Below are positions 8,352-17,225 of a stretch of 64,000 nucleotides of DNA, piece by piece. The notes below the pieces were generated by a model, which searched no databases, had not been told where the DNA came from, and saw nothing but the letters and a program-made list of their open reading frames with translations. This stretch comes from an uncultured Spirochaetia bacterium (lineage in GTDB: Bacteria > Spirochaetota > Spirochaetia > CAKZLE01): the NCBI GenBank assembly GCA_937125225.1, contig CAKZLE010000027.1:1-64000 (forward strand). The letters are read 5' to 3'. Made by a program: the position numbers and the translations under genes. Numbering within the stretch: the first letter of the stretch is position 1; each line of letters opens with the position of its first letter.

Positions 8352-11099
8352 ATGCACAATCAGTTAAGGAGATTAACCATTATTCTGGTACTGTTATCTT
8401 GTACCATGATTCTCCTTGCTGAAACCACATTCCCTGTGGTAGAAGAGCAGCTACAAGTCACAGCCTCACAAGATCAGAAAGGAATAAGAATACAGCCAAG
8501 GTCTATCCAGATGGCTGTTTTCTTTATTAATAACATGACAGATCAATCTCAGTTGATTAGACCAGAATTCACTCTTCCAGTTGGATGGAACCCGATCATG
8601 CCCCCCTTTCCGGTAACGATAGCTGCCGGAGAGAGACAGCCTGTCTATTTCAGTTATCAGGTACCTGAGACTGCACTAGGTGGAGAACAGGAGATTATTT
8701 GCTCGATTACTCAACCTGATGGTACTGTCGTAAGCGACTCTCAGATAGTATTTGTTGAGTACCTGTATAAAATCCAACTATCCTTGATGAAATCAGGACT
8801 CTACGTTGAAGCGGGGGAGAGCTATACCTTTGATGTCTTACTTAAGAATGAGAGTAATATTGGAGCTGAGTTCAGCCTGCTCTTTGAGGAAGGATTTGGA
8901 TATGGGATATCACCTGATAAGAATGTTGAATCTCTATTTCTTGAGCCTCAAGAACTTGTTGCTGTCACAATTGAGGTCAAGACATCTAAAGAGATAGAAG
9001 AGATGGTCCTTCATGAGGTACAGGTCTCTGCACAGATCCTAGATCAGAATATTTCAAGAACAGAAAGTACCTCTATGGAGATCATTCCAAGTATACCCGG
9101 AGAGTCTGCCTATCATATGTATCCCATATCGATAAAGATGAGATCATCGGTAGAGATGGGAGATGAACTAAATAATATTAATAGTATATCGATCACAGGA
9201 AGTGGATCTATCCGTGATGATGGCTCTCATGTGATCGATTTCTCTATCAAACCTCCCTCCTTCCCCTTCTTGAGTTTGGATTTAACCGATACATCAGTTT
9301 CTCTCTCCTACGAACATGAGGGACTTTTTCTCTATAGTGGTACCCAAAGATCGTTCCCTATTGTAGGCTTGAGTTTGAGTAGCCTCTCAGGTCTTGGTAT
9401 CGGTACACACTACCAGTTAGATGATCACCTGAGGATCGAAGGAATACTTGTGGATCCCTCTAGTGATGATGATGAGAGTTCCTTTGGATTTGGGATCGAG
9501 AATGTCTTCAGTGATGGAAACAATATCTCTCTTGGGTTTCGTGCACCGATCGATGCTCCTGAAGATGGCTTTCTCGGGATGATGACTCATTTCAAACCTT
9601 ATGGTACTGCAACGATCTCTGGAGCGGCTTTGATGAGTATTGAGGACTCAGCGGCTTTCTCTTATCAAATATCCGCCGCTGATTCTGAACGTCTCTATGA
9701 TTATGCTTTGAGTAGAAGTTTTAAGAGTGCTGCATATGCAGAGAGTGAACAAGGTATCGATACCTATAGCTTGACAGGATCTATGAGGGTGATCCCAAAC
9801 CTGAAAATCTCAGGTAGTTTCGATAGGAATATGAATAATATCTCACTAATACAGAGTGTATCTACTTCTCTTACAACGCAAACAATCAAATTTGGCGTAT
9901 ACTGGTTGCCAGCATCTAATCTATCGATCCAGCTCAACCAGGAGTTCTATCGCCAATGGGACTTGTTAGAACAGGTATCTCTCCAGACCTTGCGGGATAC
10001 GACATCTCTTAGATTTTCCTATCGTAAGAACAAGATCTCATTGACCCCCTCTGTGAGTATCAAGAGTATGAGAAACACGATCACAGGGATGACTTATTCA
10101 AGTATGGTCTCAAGGATCAATTGTGACTATACCCTCAATCCTAGAGCTCGTTTTTCCTCCTCGGTCATCTATGACTCTGGAGCAAATGATCCTGGAATCA
10201 CAGACTCTATCTTGAGTTGGTCGCTTGCAACAGTACTGAATCCTGATATAGCTGTCGGAGTGACCGCCGGTTTCTCCCAAACATACTATCCCTTTGAACC
10301 TGATGATTCTATTAGCAGTCTACGCTTTGGTATGACCTTACAGAAAGAGGCCTTCGGGGCTCTCTCCTTCAATTTCCTTCATACACTAGAACATGAAATT
10401 GGTGCTATTAGTGACGTAACCGTCTCCATAGTCTATGCATTACCCTTGACGATCAATATTCCGGTAAGTCTAAGAACGGACGTTGGCTCTCTAGAAGGTG
10501 TCATCTATCATAAAGACACTAACCTCCCTCTTAAGAGGGTTCTCGTGACTGTTGGTGATATGTCAGTCCTGACTGATGATGAGGGCCGCTACTCCTTTAA
10601 AGCTCTACCACCGGGCGAGGTCACCATAGGTGTCTCTGCACCAGATCATAAGGACTATATCGTCGCTGGGAAATATCCCCTTGAGCTAACTATAGAGAAG
10701 TCAGGATCTCACATAGTAGATATTCCTATGGTAGAGAAAGCGACGATATCTGGTAATGTACTTCGTTTTGAGAAGAAACCTGGGACAGGTTTCTTTATGA
10801 TAGCTCCAGAATATTATAAGGATGGAGGATTCTCCGGGTTAGTAGTAGAACTCACAGGAGAGTTCGGGGTACGACGGGAAGCTACGAAGAACGATGGGAC
10901 CTTCTCCTTCACCTCAGTTGTTCCGGGGGCTGTACAATTGAGAGTCTATACAGAACAGTTACCTGATACTCATGAGTTAGTAGAGAACCTTATTGAATTC
11001 ACATTAGAACCTGGAGAGAGCAGTTCACACGATTTTGAGGTAAAACCTATCGTAAGACTGATACAGTTCGTACAGGAGGGAGTCATTGCAATTGATTAG
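8352..11099 (+). CDS. Large outer-membrane usher-like protein with C-terminal Ig/carboxypeptidase-regulatory domains
   Basis: 915 residues. Signal peptide about 1-24 (ILLAE). N-terminal Ig/NEW3-like region (about 30-245; PGEE-type turns and NESNIGAEFSLLFEEG). A long stretch of alternating polar/hydrophobic strands rich in Ser/Tyr/Asp (about 250-705) reads as a large beta-barrel. Then come two carboxypeptidase-regulatory-like domains (about 712-800 and 800-905; GVIYHKDTNLPLKRVLVTV, DDEGRYSFKALPPGEVTI, KNDGTFSFTSVVPG). This order (periplasmic N-domain, barrel, C-terminal beta-sandwiches) is the architecture of fimbrial ushers, but I see no named usher signature. The alternative is a TonB-independent adhesin or autotransporter-like porin. 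The 14-bp overlap with the next gene implies co-translation. Confidence 0.55.
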   Translation: MHNQLRRLTIILVLLSCTMILLAETTFPVVEEQLQVTASQDQKGIRIQPRSIQMAVFFINNMTDQSQLIRPEFTLPVGWNPIMPPFPVTIAAGERQPVYFSYQVPETALGGEQEIICSITQPDGTVVSDSQIVFVEYLYKIQLSLMKSGLYVEAGESYTFDVLLKNESNIGAEFSLLFEEGFGYGISPDKNVESLFLEPQELVAVTIEVKTSKEIEEMVLHEVQVSAQILDQNISRTESTSMEIIPSIPGESAYHMYPISIKMRSSVEMGDELNNINSISITGSGSIRDDGSHVIDFSIKPPSFPFLSLDLTDTSVSLSYEHEGLFLYSGTQRSFPIVGLSLSSLSGLGIGTHYQLDDHLRIEGILVDPSSDDDESSFGFGIENVFSDGNNISLGFRAPIDAPEDGFLGMMTHFKPYGTATISGAALMSIEDSAAFSYQISAADSERLYDYALSRSFKSAAYAESEQGIDTYSLTGSMRVIPNLKISGSFDRNMNNISLIQSVSTSLTTQTIKFGVYWLPASNLSIQLNQEFYRQWDLLEQVSLQTLRDTTSLRFSYRKNKISLTPSVSIKSMRNTITGMTYSSMVSRINCDYTLNPRARFSSSVIYDSGANDPGITDSILSWSLATVLNPDIAVGVTAGFSQTYYPFEPDDSISSLRFGMTLQKEAFGALSFNFLHTLEHEIGAISDVTVSIVYALPLTINIPVSLRTDVGSLEGVIYHKDTNLPLKRVLVTVGDMSVLTDDEGRYSFKALPPGEVTIGVSAPDHKDYIVAGKYPLELTIEKSGSHIVDIPMVEKATISGNVLRFEKKPGTGFFMIAPEYYKDGGFSGLVVELTGEFGVRREATKNDGTFSFTSVVPGAVQLRVYTEQLPDTHELVENLIEFTLEPGESSSHDFEVKPIVRLIQFVQEGVIAID

Positions 11100-11790
11100 A
11101 AATACCCTGATCTTATTCATGCTCCTCTTCTCAATCAGTTCAGTATGTGCTCTTCAGAGTGAATATATTGAGAATAGACAGAGTGGGGCAGGAGTAGTCA
11201 GTTCATTTCATTATTTGAACGGAAGCCCAAAACTGGTTATCGAACCCTCTTATTCGATTGATGGCTATATGGATATCGGGGTATCCGTCGATATCAAGTG
11301 GGGTGAGGATCTTCTTGATACCCCCTCTCGTGAGACAGATGCAACGATCTCTCTCGGTTTCTCAGCTTTCAAACAGGATCAGATCATGCCTGTCTCTGTA
11401 TTGTTGCAGATGGGACTTCATTATCTTTCAGAGATCAGTGATGAATATGAGGATAACGATATCATCTCCTCTGGTACCGGCTTCAGTATCGGAGCAAAGA
11501 TCTTCAGATATGAAGCGTTGATCCCCCGCCTGTATATACGTTTTGGCATCGAGGCGAACCAACGGTTGGATACGATAATCATTGATCAACCCTCAGGTTC
11601 TTCATTGCTCCCTATGAGTACTACGAGGAACACTTTTACTTATGGAGTGTTAACAGGTTTGACTTTGCGACCGAATACTCCGAATAAGGGGGTTGCCACA
11701 TCCTGTGACATCGGCCTGTATCGTAATTCGAACGGGGAATATGGGGTCACAGGTTCTGTAGTGTTTACACTAGTCGAGAATCAATACTGA
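11086..11790 (+). CDS. Outer-membrane beta-barrel protein of the exported-subunit operon
   Basis: 234 residues. The TTG at 11086 is well supported: AGGAGGG ends 6 bp upstream, inside the end of the usher-like gene. Signal peptide about 1-22 (SVCAL). The mature protein alternates short amphipathic strands: PKLVIEPSYSIDGYMDIGVSVDIKWG, DATISLGFSAF, MPVSVLLQMGLHYL, GFSIGAKIF, RLYIRFGIEA, VTGSVVFTL. This suggests an 8-12-stranded barrel, with the terminal strand ending in aromatic Tyr as in many BAM substrates. Function unknown; probably an accessory to assembly or anchoring. Confidence 0.55.
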   Translation: MQLIRNTLILFMLLFSISSVCALQSEYIENRQSGAGVVSSFHYLNGSPKLVIEPSYSIDGYMDIGVSVDIKWGEDLLDTPSRETDATISLGFSAFKQDQIMPVSVLLQMGLHYLSEISDEYEDNDIISSGTGFSIGAKIFRYEALIPRLYIRFGIEANQRLDTIIIDQPSGSSLLPMSTTRNTFTYGVLTGLTLRPNTPNKGVATSCDIGLYRNSNGEYGVTGSVVFTLVENQY

Positions 11791-11804
11791 ATAAGGTGAT
11801 ACAA

Positions 11805-13964
11805 ATGAGTGAAGAGAAAGACAGATCTGAAGAGATCAAAAAGAAAGAAGAGATTCATGTTCCTTTACACCTGAAACATCGACCGATTCTCGGTCTCGAG
11901 CAGTATGAACAGGCAGATGGACATAAAGCGGGTAATTCAGAGGCTAAAGGCCTCTCTATAGGTCTTGCTCAATGGAATTCTGATGAGACAAGTGAAGTCT
12001 CAGCTAAGATCTGGAGACATACTGGAGAGAAATGGTCAAGACAATCAGAAGAGATGGCTCTTCACCGGATCGTAGATCTTACCATTCTGATCGCAAGGAC
12101 CAGACTGCTCTTCAAGCGATTCAAACCAACCAAGCTCAAAGAGAAACCTGGATACCCCTTGATTGATGAACTCAACCTACAGGGTGAGTCACTACCGGTA
12201 AGTGCCTGTGTTGAGAGTGAGACCTTTGAAGATGATGTAGTCCAATTTGAAAAAGCGATGACTAAGGAGGAGATGATCCTTAAAGATCGGTTTTCGGTTC
12301 TTACCGAGATTCTCCTAGAGACTGATAAAGTGATCAGGGAAAAGAGCGAGAAAGACCTAAGATCTGAGACTCAGTTCTTAGGTGAAGAAAGAGTTCACGG
12401 TTCAGAAGAAGTCACAGTCTCTAATGACTTTTCCTCAGGGGGAGAGAGACGTTGGTTCAAAAGGATCTCTCTCAAGGATCTCATCCTTACCTTGATCGCT
12501 TTCATCAGTATAGTGACTGCAATATTCTTTGCGGGTAGGGTTAGGGACTTTCAGGATCTGAGCCTCAACCCAAATGATATCATCATCACCGAGACGTCAG
12601 AGGAGATCGTTGATCTATGGATCAGACAGAAGAACGGAATCGAGTCGGTCATGATCACAAAACAGATCATCGATTATGGAACTGGAACAGGCCACTATAC
12701 CTGCCTAGATCCGGGGGCTCATCTCGCTTTTGAGGGAGAGAAGCGACTCGTAGAGGGTGTCTTCTTCGGCGCAGATGAGATGGGGTATCCTCTTGTGGAT
12801 TCGACGACAGAGAAGCATCCAAGATTGGGAGCGGCCTATCACCTGCGTCTACCAAGAGAGATACTCTATCAGTCAGGGGATGGGGATTATCATGCTCTGT
12901 CTCTCTACCATGGATCACCCTTTACGATCACCTCTTTCAGAGAGGACTTTGCCGATTATACTGGTGACTATCGTATCAATCCTTTCACACTACATGCAGA
13001 GAAATGGACTTCAAAGGAGCCCTTCTATGGGACCTATTCTATGGAAGTCTTGGCCGAACGGCTCAATGAGGATGTGAATGGGCTCGAAGAGAGACTCAGG
13101 GGTGACTTTGAGGTTTACCAGCAGGAACAGGAACTAAGATTGAAGGATCTCAGGACTGAGGGAGTGGTTGTCGCTTCAGATCTGCAAGATAAGATCGAAG
13201 ATCTTGAAAGACGTCTTAGACTTGAGTATGCAGCTGATCTCGATAGATTATATGAAACAGCTGAGACGGTGATAGAGGAACTTCAAGCGGCAGATACCTT
13301 CATGAAAGAGGAGGCTTCACGACTGATGGTAACGTTATATGCTGATCTAGAGACAGCCCTCGGAACACTTGAGACCGCCTTAACTAGTGAGCTTGCAGAG
13401 CTCGATTCCAGTTTCTCAGATGAGCTTGCAGCATATAGAGAGGAGATCTCTACACTCATAGCGAACACTCCAACATCACAGGAAGAGGAATTACCTCTTG
13501 TTGATTTAATTCAGGTAGAAAAGATCGAAGATGAATTAGGAGATCTTCAGAAAGAGCTAGATAGACAAAGAGATAAGCTTGAGGCTCAGTATAACTCCTT
13601 TACCTCCTACTTTGAGACTGTCAACGAGCGGCTTGATACTACTGAAGGAGAGGTAAGTGGTCTTGAGACAGCAGGGAAAGAACAGAAGGACGCCTCTGAT
13701 TCGATGTATATCAAAATCGAAAATGTTACTCAGGAAGTAGCAAGACTCAGGAATGCGGTTATGATGTTCAACAATATGGGAGTCTTCGGATCGATCAGAC
13801 CAATCAATAAGGATGCAGTCAAGATGATCATGGAATATAAGGAAAATAATAACGATCTGACTCAACAAGAGGCATTAGAAGCCCTCCATAAAGATGGATT
13901 CACTATCAGTTCTTATGAAGTATTTCTGATCTTCAGCGTCTATTTCAATGAATACAAACTATAG
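11805..13964 (+). CDS. Single-pass membrane protein with beta-rich and long coiled-coil extracytoplasmic region
   Basis: 719 residues from ATG 11805 (AAGGTGAT upstream; the GTG 3 codons earlier is less likely). A charged cytoplasmic N-terminus (1-220) has no recognisable domain. One membrane helix spans about 225-247 (LILTLIAFISIVTAIFFAG). A compact beta-rich segment follows (about 250-405), then extended heptad-like coiled coil (about 410-640), then a short C-terminal helical domain (DAVKMIMEYKENNNDLTQQEALEALHKDGF...). A cytoplasm-to-periplasm rod could connect the fibre machinery to the inner membrane or peptidoglycan. It follows the OMP gene by 14 bp and precedes the MscS gene by 17 bp. 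No family recognised. Confidence 0.6.
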   Translation: MSEEKDRSEEIKKKEEIHVPLHLKHRPILGLEQYEQADGHKAGNSEAKGLSIGLAQWNSDETSEVSAKIWRHTGEKWSRQSEEMALHRIVDLTILIARTRLLFKRFKPTKLKEKPGYPLIDELNLQGESLPVSACVESETFEDDVVQFEKAMTKEEMILKDRFSVLTEILLETDKVIREKSEKDLRSETQFLGEERVHGSEEVTVSNDFSSGGERRWFKRISLKDLILTLIAFISIVTAIFFAGRVRDFQDLSLNPNDIIITETSEEIVDLWIRQKNGIESVMITKQIIDYGTGTGHYTCLDPGAHLAFEGEKRLVEGVFFGADEMGYPLVDSTTEKHPRLGAAYHLRLPREILYQSGDGDYHALSLYHGSPFTITSFREDFADYTGDYRINPFTLHAEKWTSKEPFYGTYSMEVLAERLNEDVNGLEERLRGDFEVYQQEQELRLKDLRTEGVVVASDLQDKIEDLERRLRLEYAADLDRLYETAETVIEELQAADTFMKEEASRLMVTLYADLETALGTLETALTSELAELDSSFSDELAAYREEISTLIANTPTSQEEELPLVDLIQVEKIEDELGDLQKELDRQRDKLEAQYNSFTSYFETVNERLDTTEGEVSGLETAGKEQKDASDSMYIKIENVTQEVARLRNAVMMFNNMGVFGSIRPINKDAVKMIMEYKENNNDLTQQEALEALHKDGFTISSYEVFLIFSVYFNEYKL

Positions 13965-13981
13965 AAGGAGATACGAATTCT

Positions 13982-15139
13982 ATGACAACAGATATATTGA
14001 ATCGGGTCTATTATAATAATACCGTTGGTGACTACCTTTATGCATGTGCTGTCCTGCTTGCAGGAATCCTCCTCTTGCGGATCCTACATATCATCTTCAA
14101 TAGATTATTCATCTGGGAAGAGAAACAGCTCAAAAACCGAGGAAAACCAAAAGATCAGAATACTAACCGGTATAAGAGTTGGTCAGGGATGCATCTTGCA
14201 AGGATCAGTGGGTTGAGGATACATACCCGAAAGCGCCTTCTCAAACAGGTGATCTTTCCACTGGTATTCATGGCCTTCTTCGCCTTTGCCCTTTTTTCTT
14301 TAGAGTTCCCACCATCTGATTTGATCCTCGTGAAGAAGATCTTCTATGCGATCCTTTTTGTCATAGCATTGAGAGCGGCAGTGAATGGGATAGAGATCAG
14401 TTTCTTGCGATTCTCACGGAAAGAGTCACATATGGAACAGACAAAGAGTCTCAAACCACTAGTCTCGATAGTGAAGCTCATCATTTGGATTCTTGGGTTG
14501 ATCTTTCTCATGGGGAATCTCGGTTTTGATGTGACTACTGCTATTGCAGGTCTTGGTATCTCAGGTATCGCTATTGCCATCGCTGCACAGGGGATCTTGG
14601 GTGACCTCTTCGGCTACTTTGTCATCCTCTTTGACAAACCCTTTACCATAGGGGACCTCATAACTGTCAATGATACCTATGGTTGGGTAGAGAAGATCGG
14701 CATCAAGACTACCCATCTGCGTACACTTCAGGGTGAGTTAGTCATCATCTCTAATACGATCCTCTCAAGTGCTAATCTACACAACTATAATCAGATGCAG
14801 CATCGGCGGGTGAGCTTGAAGGTCGGGGTGACCTATTCTACCTCTCAGGAACATGTAGAGGAGATCCCTTCAATCATTCAGCATATCATAGATACCACAG
14901 AAATATTGGAAGGGGTGATTTGTGATCGGTCACATTTTCTTGGATTTGGAGATTCTTCTCTTGATTTCGAAGCGGTATATTTCGTTCCGGTGAATGATTA
15001 TCGACTATTCATGGATGTCCAACAGGATGTGAATACGAGAGTTTACAAAACGTTCAATGAATTAGGAATTGAGTTTGCTTTCCCAACTCAGACCATCCAT
15101 TATCAGAGGGCAGAAACGCTACCGGAGATGAGTCAGTAA
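13982..15139 (+). CDS. MscS-family mechanosensitive ion channel
   Basis: 385 residues. Four or five membrane helices (about 15-40, 85-105, 112-135, 160-185, 190-220). The last is a Gly/Ala-rich pore helix (GLGISGIAIAIAAQGILGDLFGYF), the hallmark of MscS TM3, followed directly by the beta domain (FDKPFTIGDLITV, GWVEKIGIKTTHLRT, GELVIISNTIL). The C-terminal alpha/beta domain is intact (VYKTFNELGIEFAFPTQTIHY). It releases solutes on hypo-osmotic shock. It has a clear AGAAGGAG ribosome site and closes the exported-protein operon, ahead of a strong bidirectional terminator. Whether it functions with the fibre genes is unknown. Confidence 0.92.
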   Translation: MTTDILNRVYYNNTVGDYLYACAVLLAGILLLRILHIIFNRLFIWEEKQLKNRGKPKDQNTNRYKSWSGMHLARISGLRIHTRKRLLKQVIFPLVFMAFFAFALFSLEFPPSDLILVKKIFYAILFVIALRAAVNGIEISFLRFSRKESHMEQTKSLKPLVSIVKLIIWILGLIFLMGNLGFDVTTAIAGLGISGIAIAIAAQGILGDLFGYFVILFDKPFTIGDLITVNDTYGWVEKIGIKTTHLRTLQGELVIISNTILSSANLHNYNQMQHRRVSLKVGVTYSTSQEHVEEIPSIIQHIIDTTEILEGVICDRSHFLGFGDSSLDFEAVYFVPVNDYRLFMDVQQDVNTRVYKTFNELGIEFAFPTQTIHYQRAETLPEMSQ

Positions 15140-15148
15140 GAATCATCT

Positions 15149-15187
15149 AAGAGTCAGTCTCTCCTATTCAGAGGAGGACTGACTCTT
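15149..15187. terminator. Bidirectional terminator between mscS and rbsK
   Basis: AAGAGTCAGTC (15149-15159) and its perfect complement GACTGACTCTT (15177-15187) flank a 17-base core that can pair further (CTCCT...AGGAG). It lies 10 bp after the mscS stop and downstream of the convergent ribokinase gene. Confidence 0.75.
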
Positions 15188-15194
15188 GATATAT

Positions 15195-15234
15195 GAGATT
15201 GTATGATCTACCAGTGGTTGGATTATACAATCTC
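15195..15234 (-). terminator. Hairpin overlapping the 3' end of the ribokinase gene
   Basis: GAGATTGTATGATC (15195-15208) pairs with GATTATACAATCTC (15221-15234) at 13 of 14 positions, the odd pair being a possible G-U in one orientation. It includes the TAA of the minus-strand kinase gene, so it probably terminates or protects that transcript. Confidence 0.5.
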
Positions 15235-16098
15235 AGCAGCGATTGGAATCGAATCCATAGCCCCTGGTCTAGATACCGTGATAGAGGATGCCAGAGTTGC
15301 CTGATACATAGAGTCCTCGATCGACTTTCCCTCGATGAACCCTGCAAGAAAATACCCAAAAAAGGTATCTCCGGCTGCTGTTGTATCGACTACAGGAGAG
15401 TCGATTATCGCTTGGAAATGTCTTTTGAGGTTCTTACCATATTTTGCACCCTCTTTACCTAGAGTGAGTAGTATATGGACATCGGGATAGAGCCGAGTCA
15501 GTTCGTTGAGAATCTCATCATAGGTTCCTGAGATCCCGGCAAGACTCTCTCCCTCTAACTCGTTCACGATCAGGAGTTCCAGCTTCTCTAAAGGCCATTC
15601 TTTCACATTATCAGTGAATGGAGCGGGGTTCAGACAGATCTTCATCCCTCTCTTATGCGCCTCTTCGATGATGAAGGGGGTATCATTGATCTCATTCTGA
15701 AGAACAAGAAAATCTCCTTCACTGAAGTGAGAAAGTACTTCTACGATCTCCTCTTTAGTGTTCTTGGTGTTTCCTCCATTGAATAATATGATCGAGTTCT
15801 GGCCCTGAGGAGTGACTTGGATGATCGTATGACCTGTAGGTCCATCATAGGTATGCATGAATTCGGTATGAACTCCAGCAGCATTGAGGAGCTTCAGGAC
15901 CCAATCGGCATCTTCTCCGACTTTCCCGGCCATCCATATATCTGCTCCGGCCTTTGCGATCGCCACAGATTGATTAGCGCCTTTCCCCCCTGCATGATCT
16001 ACAGGATCACCCCCATGGATAGTCTCGCCTGGTAATACGATATGTGGGACGGGATAGACGTGGTCGATATTGAGGGAACCATAGGTTAAGATCTTCAT
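15223..16098 (-). CDS. rbsK: PfkB-family sugar kinase, probable ribokinase
   Basis: 291 residues. The N-terminal PfkB signature is GSLNIDHVYPVPHIVLPGETI with HAGGKGANQSVAIAKAG. The C-terminal signature DTTAAGDTFFGYFLAGF carries the catalytic Asp in the GAGD-like anion hole (AAGD). Ribokinases phosphorylate D-ribose at O5 with ATP. Sequence length and the N-terminal GGKGANQ favour ribokinase over fructokinase, but a related pentose or nucleoside substrate remains possible. It is 5 bp downstream of a LacI-family regulator in the same direction, the usual arrangement for a sugar kinase under local control. No ribose transporter is adjacent. Confidence 0.85.
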   Translation of the reverse strand: MKILTYGSLNIDHVYPVPHIVLPGETIHGGDPVDHAGGKGANQSVAIAKAGADIWMAGKVGEDADWVLKLLNAAGVHTEFMHTYDGPTGHTIIQVTPQGQNSIILFNGGNTKNTKEEIVEVLSHFSEGDFLVLQNEINDTPFIIEEAHKRGMKICLNPAPFTDNVKEWPLEKLELLIVNELEGESLAGISGTYDEILNELTRLYPDVHILLTLGKEGAKYGKNLKRHFQAIIDSPVVDTTAAGDTFFGYFLAGFIEGKSIEDSMYQATLASSITVSRPGAMDSIPIAAEIV

Positions 16099-16103
16099 GT
16101 TAT

Positions 16104-17132
16104 TTACTCCTGTATTCTTGATCCAAGGCTCTCTCTTTTGATAAGTGAGCCCCCGATGAAGATCTTCTCATAGGGAAGTTCTTCCTGTTTTTCTATTCTT
16201 CTTTGTAACAGCTGAAAAGCTGTCGCACCAATACTTCGCTTTGAGACTTGTACGCTTGATAGAGGAGGGTTGGTTATCTGACTTGAGATGAGATTATCGA
16301 ATCCAATTACCGCTATATCATCTGGAACTACCAAGCCTATCTCACTTAGAGCTTTGAGTGCCCCATAGGCGATGATATCACAGACACAGAAGAGGGCCGT
16401 AGGTAGATGATCTTGTAGCTTCTCGATCTGAGGTCTGATATCCACATAAGACTGTTCTAAGGTAGAATCAGCTGTGATTATCCACCGGTTATCCACAGGT
16501 AACTCAAAATACTGCATAGCATCTAAGAAGTATCTCTTCCTTAGGTTGAAATTCTTGGTCTCCCTTGCAGCTGCTATCAAACCGATCTTCGTATGTCCCT
16601 GTTCGATAAAAGTCTTTACGAGGGAATAGACTGCTCCTTCATTATCCATATCGACAAAGTCAAAGGGGAGTATCGGATGAGAGGTGTCTATGAATACTAC
16701 AGGGAGTTGGACCGTATTGAAATATTCAATATCTGCTGGAGTCAATTCTGTTGCAAGAACGATAAGCCCCTTATATGGGGTATCCTCGAGATCTGCTAGG
16801 ATGTCAGGTATTTCAGTCTTAGTATAGTTTCGCACTTCGAGGGACATCTCAGATGCCCCGGCCTCCTGCTGTATGCCCTCGATGTAGTCAGAGATGAACT
16901 CATTATGATCTCTATTGAGGATATGGCCGTGACGGATGATCTTAAGGAAACAGATGACTTCTCGAGTATCAGAAGGTAATCGCTTCGTGATGATATAACC
17001 CAAAGTCTCAACTGCCTCAAGAACGACTTCTCGAGTCTCTTTACTGATACCAGATCTGTTATTGAGTACTAATGATACGGTAGAAGGGGATACTCCTGCC
17101 TGTCTTGCGACATCTCTGATGGTTGGTTTCAT
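16104..17132 (-). CDS. LacI-family transcriptional regulator
   Basis: About 342 residues from ATG 17132 (MKPTIRDVARQAGVSPSTVS); the 12-residue longer track start is not LacI-like. The N-terminal HTH and hinge are typical (ARQAGVSPSTVSLVLNNRSGIS, TREVVLEAVETLGY). The periplasmic-binding-protein-like effector domain runs from about 60 to 340 (GLIVLATELTP, ALFCVCDIIAYGALKALSEIG, DIAVIGFDN). It probably senses a sugar and represses itself and the ribokinase gene just downstream. A matching inverted repeat lies 38 bp upstream of its start. Confidence 0.9.
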   Translation of the reverse strand: MKPTIRDVARQAGVSPSTVSLVLNNRSGISKETREVVLEAVETLGYIITKRLPSDTREVICFLKIIRHGHILNRDHNEFISDYIEGIQQEAGASEMSLEVRNYTKTEIPDILADLEDTPYKGLIVLATELTPADIEYFNTVQLPVVFIDTSHPILPFDFVDMDNEGAVYSLVKTFIEQGHTKIGLIAAARETKNFNLRKRYFLDAMQYFELPVDNRWIITADSTLEQSYVDIRPQIEKLQDHLPTALFCVCDIIAYGALKALSEIGLVVPDDIAVIGFDNLISSQITNPPLSSVQVSKRSIGATAFQLLQRRIEKQEELPYEKIFIGGSLIKRESLGSRIQE

Positions 17133-17169
17133 AGATGTATCATACCTGAGGTGATCAATACAGGTCAAT

Positions 17170-17197
17170 ATTGTTTAGTAGATATTTATTAAACAAT
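17170..17197. promoter_or_regulatory. Candidate LacI-type operator
   Basis: ATTGTTTA (17170-17177) and TAAACAAT (17190-17197) form a perfect inverted repeat with a 12-bp AT-rich centre, directly upstream of the lacI-type/ribokinase operon on the minus strand. Autoregulation is the simplest reading. Confidence 0.55.
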
Positions 17198-17225
17198 AAT
17201 GGGTGTGAGGGTTGATCTATAGAAT

